In this document: positions 63,775-64,000 of the stretch, piece by piece
How positions within the stretch are numbered: position 1 is the first letter of the stretch
How the letters are laid out: every line of letters begins with the position of its first letter
Origin: Chitinophaga polysaccharea
Lineage (GTDB): Bacteria; Bacteroidota; Bacteroidia; Chitinophagales; Chitinophagaceae
Direction of reading: 5' to 3'
DNA length: 64,000 nt
NCBI RefSeq assembly: GCF_007829335.1
Contig: NZ_VIWO01000005.1
Coordinates: 434,001 to 498,000 of the forward strand
Program-made: the position numbers and the translations under genes
Notes under the pieces: generated by a model
What the model was told of the DNA's origin: nothing
The model's database searches: none
The model's input: the letters and a program-made list of their open reading frames with translations, nothing else

Positions 63775-64000
63775 ATGAAGATGTTCTATCGACCAAAATG
63801 GCGCCTGTTCCTGCTACTTGTCATGCTGATATCAGGAATTTCAATGACCGCCCAGGCGCAGGGCCGCATGCAGGTGACCGGCACCGTGCGCACAGATCAG
63901 GGTGACCTTCTCCCCAATGCCTCTGTAGTAGCGCTTAATGAAAAAACAAAGTATACCGCTGGTGTGGTAACTGACAGCAATGGCGTATTCCGCTTCTCCG
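63775..64000 (+). CDS. SusC/TonB-receptor-like protein (5' end only)
   Basis: 75 codons are visible from ATG 63775: a signal peptide (ending near MTAQAQ) and then the start of a carboxypeptidase-regulatory-like domain (MQVTGTVRTDQGDLLPNASVVALNE, AGVVTDSNGVFRFS). Unlike the other SusC proteins here it has no STN domain in front of it, although it follows a sigma/FecR pair. Its context and N-terminal domain fit a TonB-dependent receptor; the rest lies outside the window. Confidence 0.7.
   Translation, partial: MKMFYRPKWRLFLLLVMLISGISMTAQAQGRMQVTGTVRTDQGDLLPNASVVALNEKTKYTAGVVTDSNGVFRFS

Noticed and set aside
1..64000. CRISPR arrays, tRNA/rRNA genes, insertion sequences, prophage or integrase
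   Set aside because: Looked for spaced direct repeats, cloverleaf-like segments, transposase motifs and terminal inverted repeats; none was found.

Overview
The window looks like a chromosomal segment of a soil- or plant-associated member of the Bacteroidota, most likely family Chitinophagaceae (Chitinophaga-like). The reasons are four ECF-sigma/FecR anti-sigma regulons, SusC/SusD outer-membrane pairs whose receptors carry an N-terminal STN signalling domain, many lipoproteins, a type IX secretion C-terminal sorting domain, a double-glycine leader peptide of Bacteroidota type, and TAnnTTTG-like promoter boxes with no clear Shine-Dalgarno sequences. I see no rRNA, tRNA, CRISPR array, transposase or integrase. 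Both ends cut through genes.

Layout. (1) Positions 1-13952, all minus strand: a polysaccharide-utilisation locus. Two tandemly duplicated ECF sigma factors are followed by FecR, an STN-type SusC, SusD, a terminator/attenuator hairpin, two tandemly duplicated beta-propeller-like lipoproteins, a GH20 hexosaminidase and a GH106 alpha-L-rhamnosidase (cut by the window edge). The expected substrate contains rhamnose and N-acetylhexosamine. (2) 14567-17956, plus strand: a large type-IX-secreted esterase with an exactly duplicated 173-residue module. (3) 18236-18613: a periplasmic cupin. (4) 18771-33634, minus strand: a compact 15-kb regulon with an ECF sigma, FecR, an STN TonB receptor, two DUF4397-type lipoproteins, three fasciclin (FAS1) lipoproteins and a second TonB receptor. 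It has no SusD and no enzyme.

(5) 33781-50203: ordinary accessory genes. These include a Crp/Fnr regulator with a perfect FNR-type palindrome between it and an SRPBCC protein, a TPR esterase, an AraC regulator followed by a TonB receptor and a PI-PLC-like phosphodiesterase, an AraC regulator with an FAD monooxygenase, a VOC protein, a ChaA-type antiporter and a frameshifted membrane-protein gene. (6) 50305-54351: an alpha/beta hydrolase, then an A+T-rich island with a GT25-like glycosyltransferase, its apparently catalytically dead paralogue, a secreted TlpA-like thioredoxin protein and, upstream of the latter on the same strand, an unannotated 86-residue cysteine-rich double-glycine peptide gene with no ordinary start codon. 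This island is the best candidate for an undescribed system. (7) 54527-64000: an ECF sigma factor convergent with a SusD/SusC/FecR set on the minus strand, then a divergent second set (sigma, FecR, start of a SusC-like receptor) that runs off the right end.

How the parts would work together: in the STN/FecR/ECF systems, substrate entering the SusC-like receptor is signalled through STN to the inner-membrane FecR, which releases the sigma factor to transcribe the receptor operon. All functional statements come from reading translations and motifs by eye; no database search was run.
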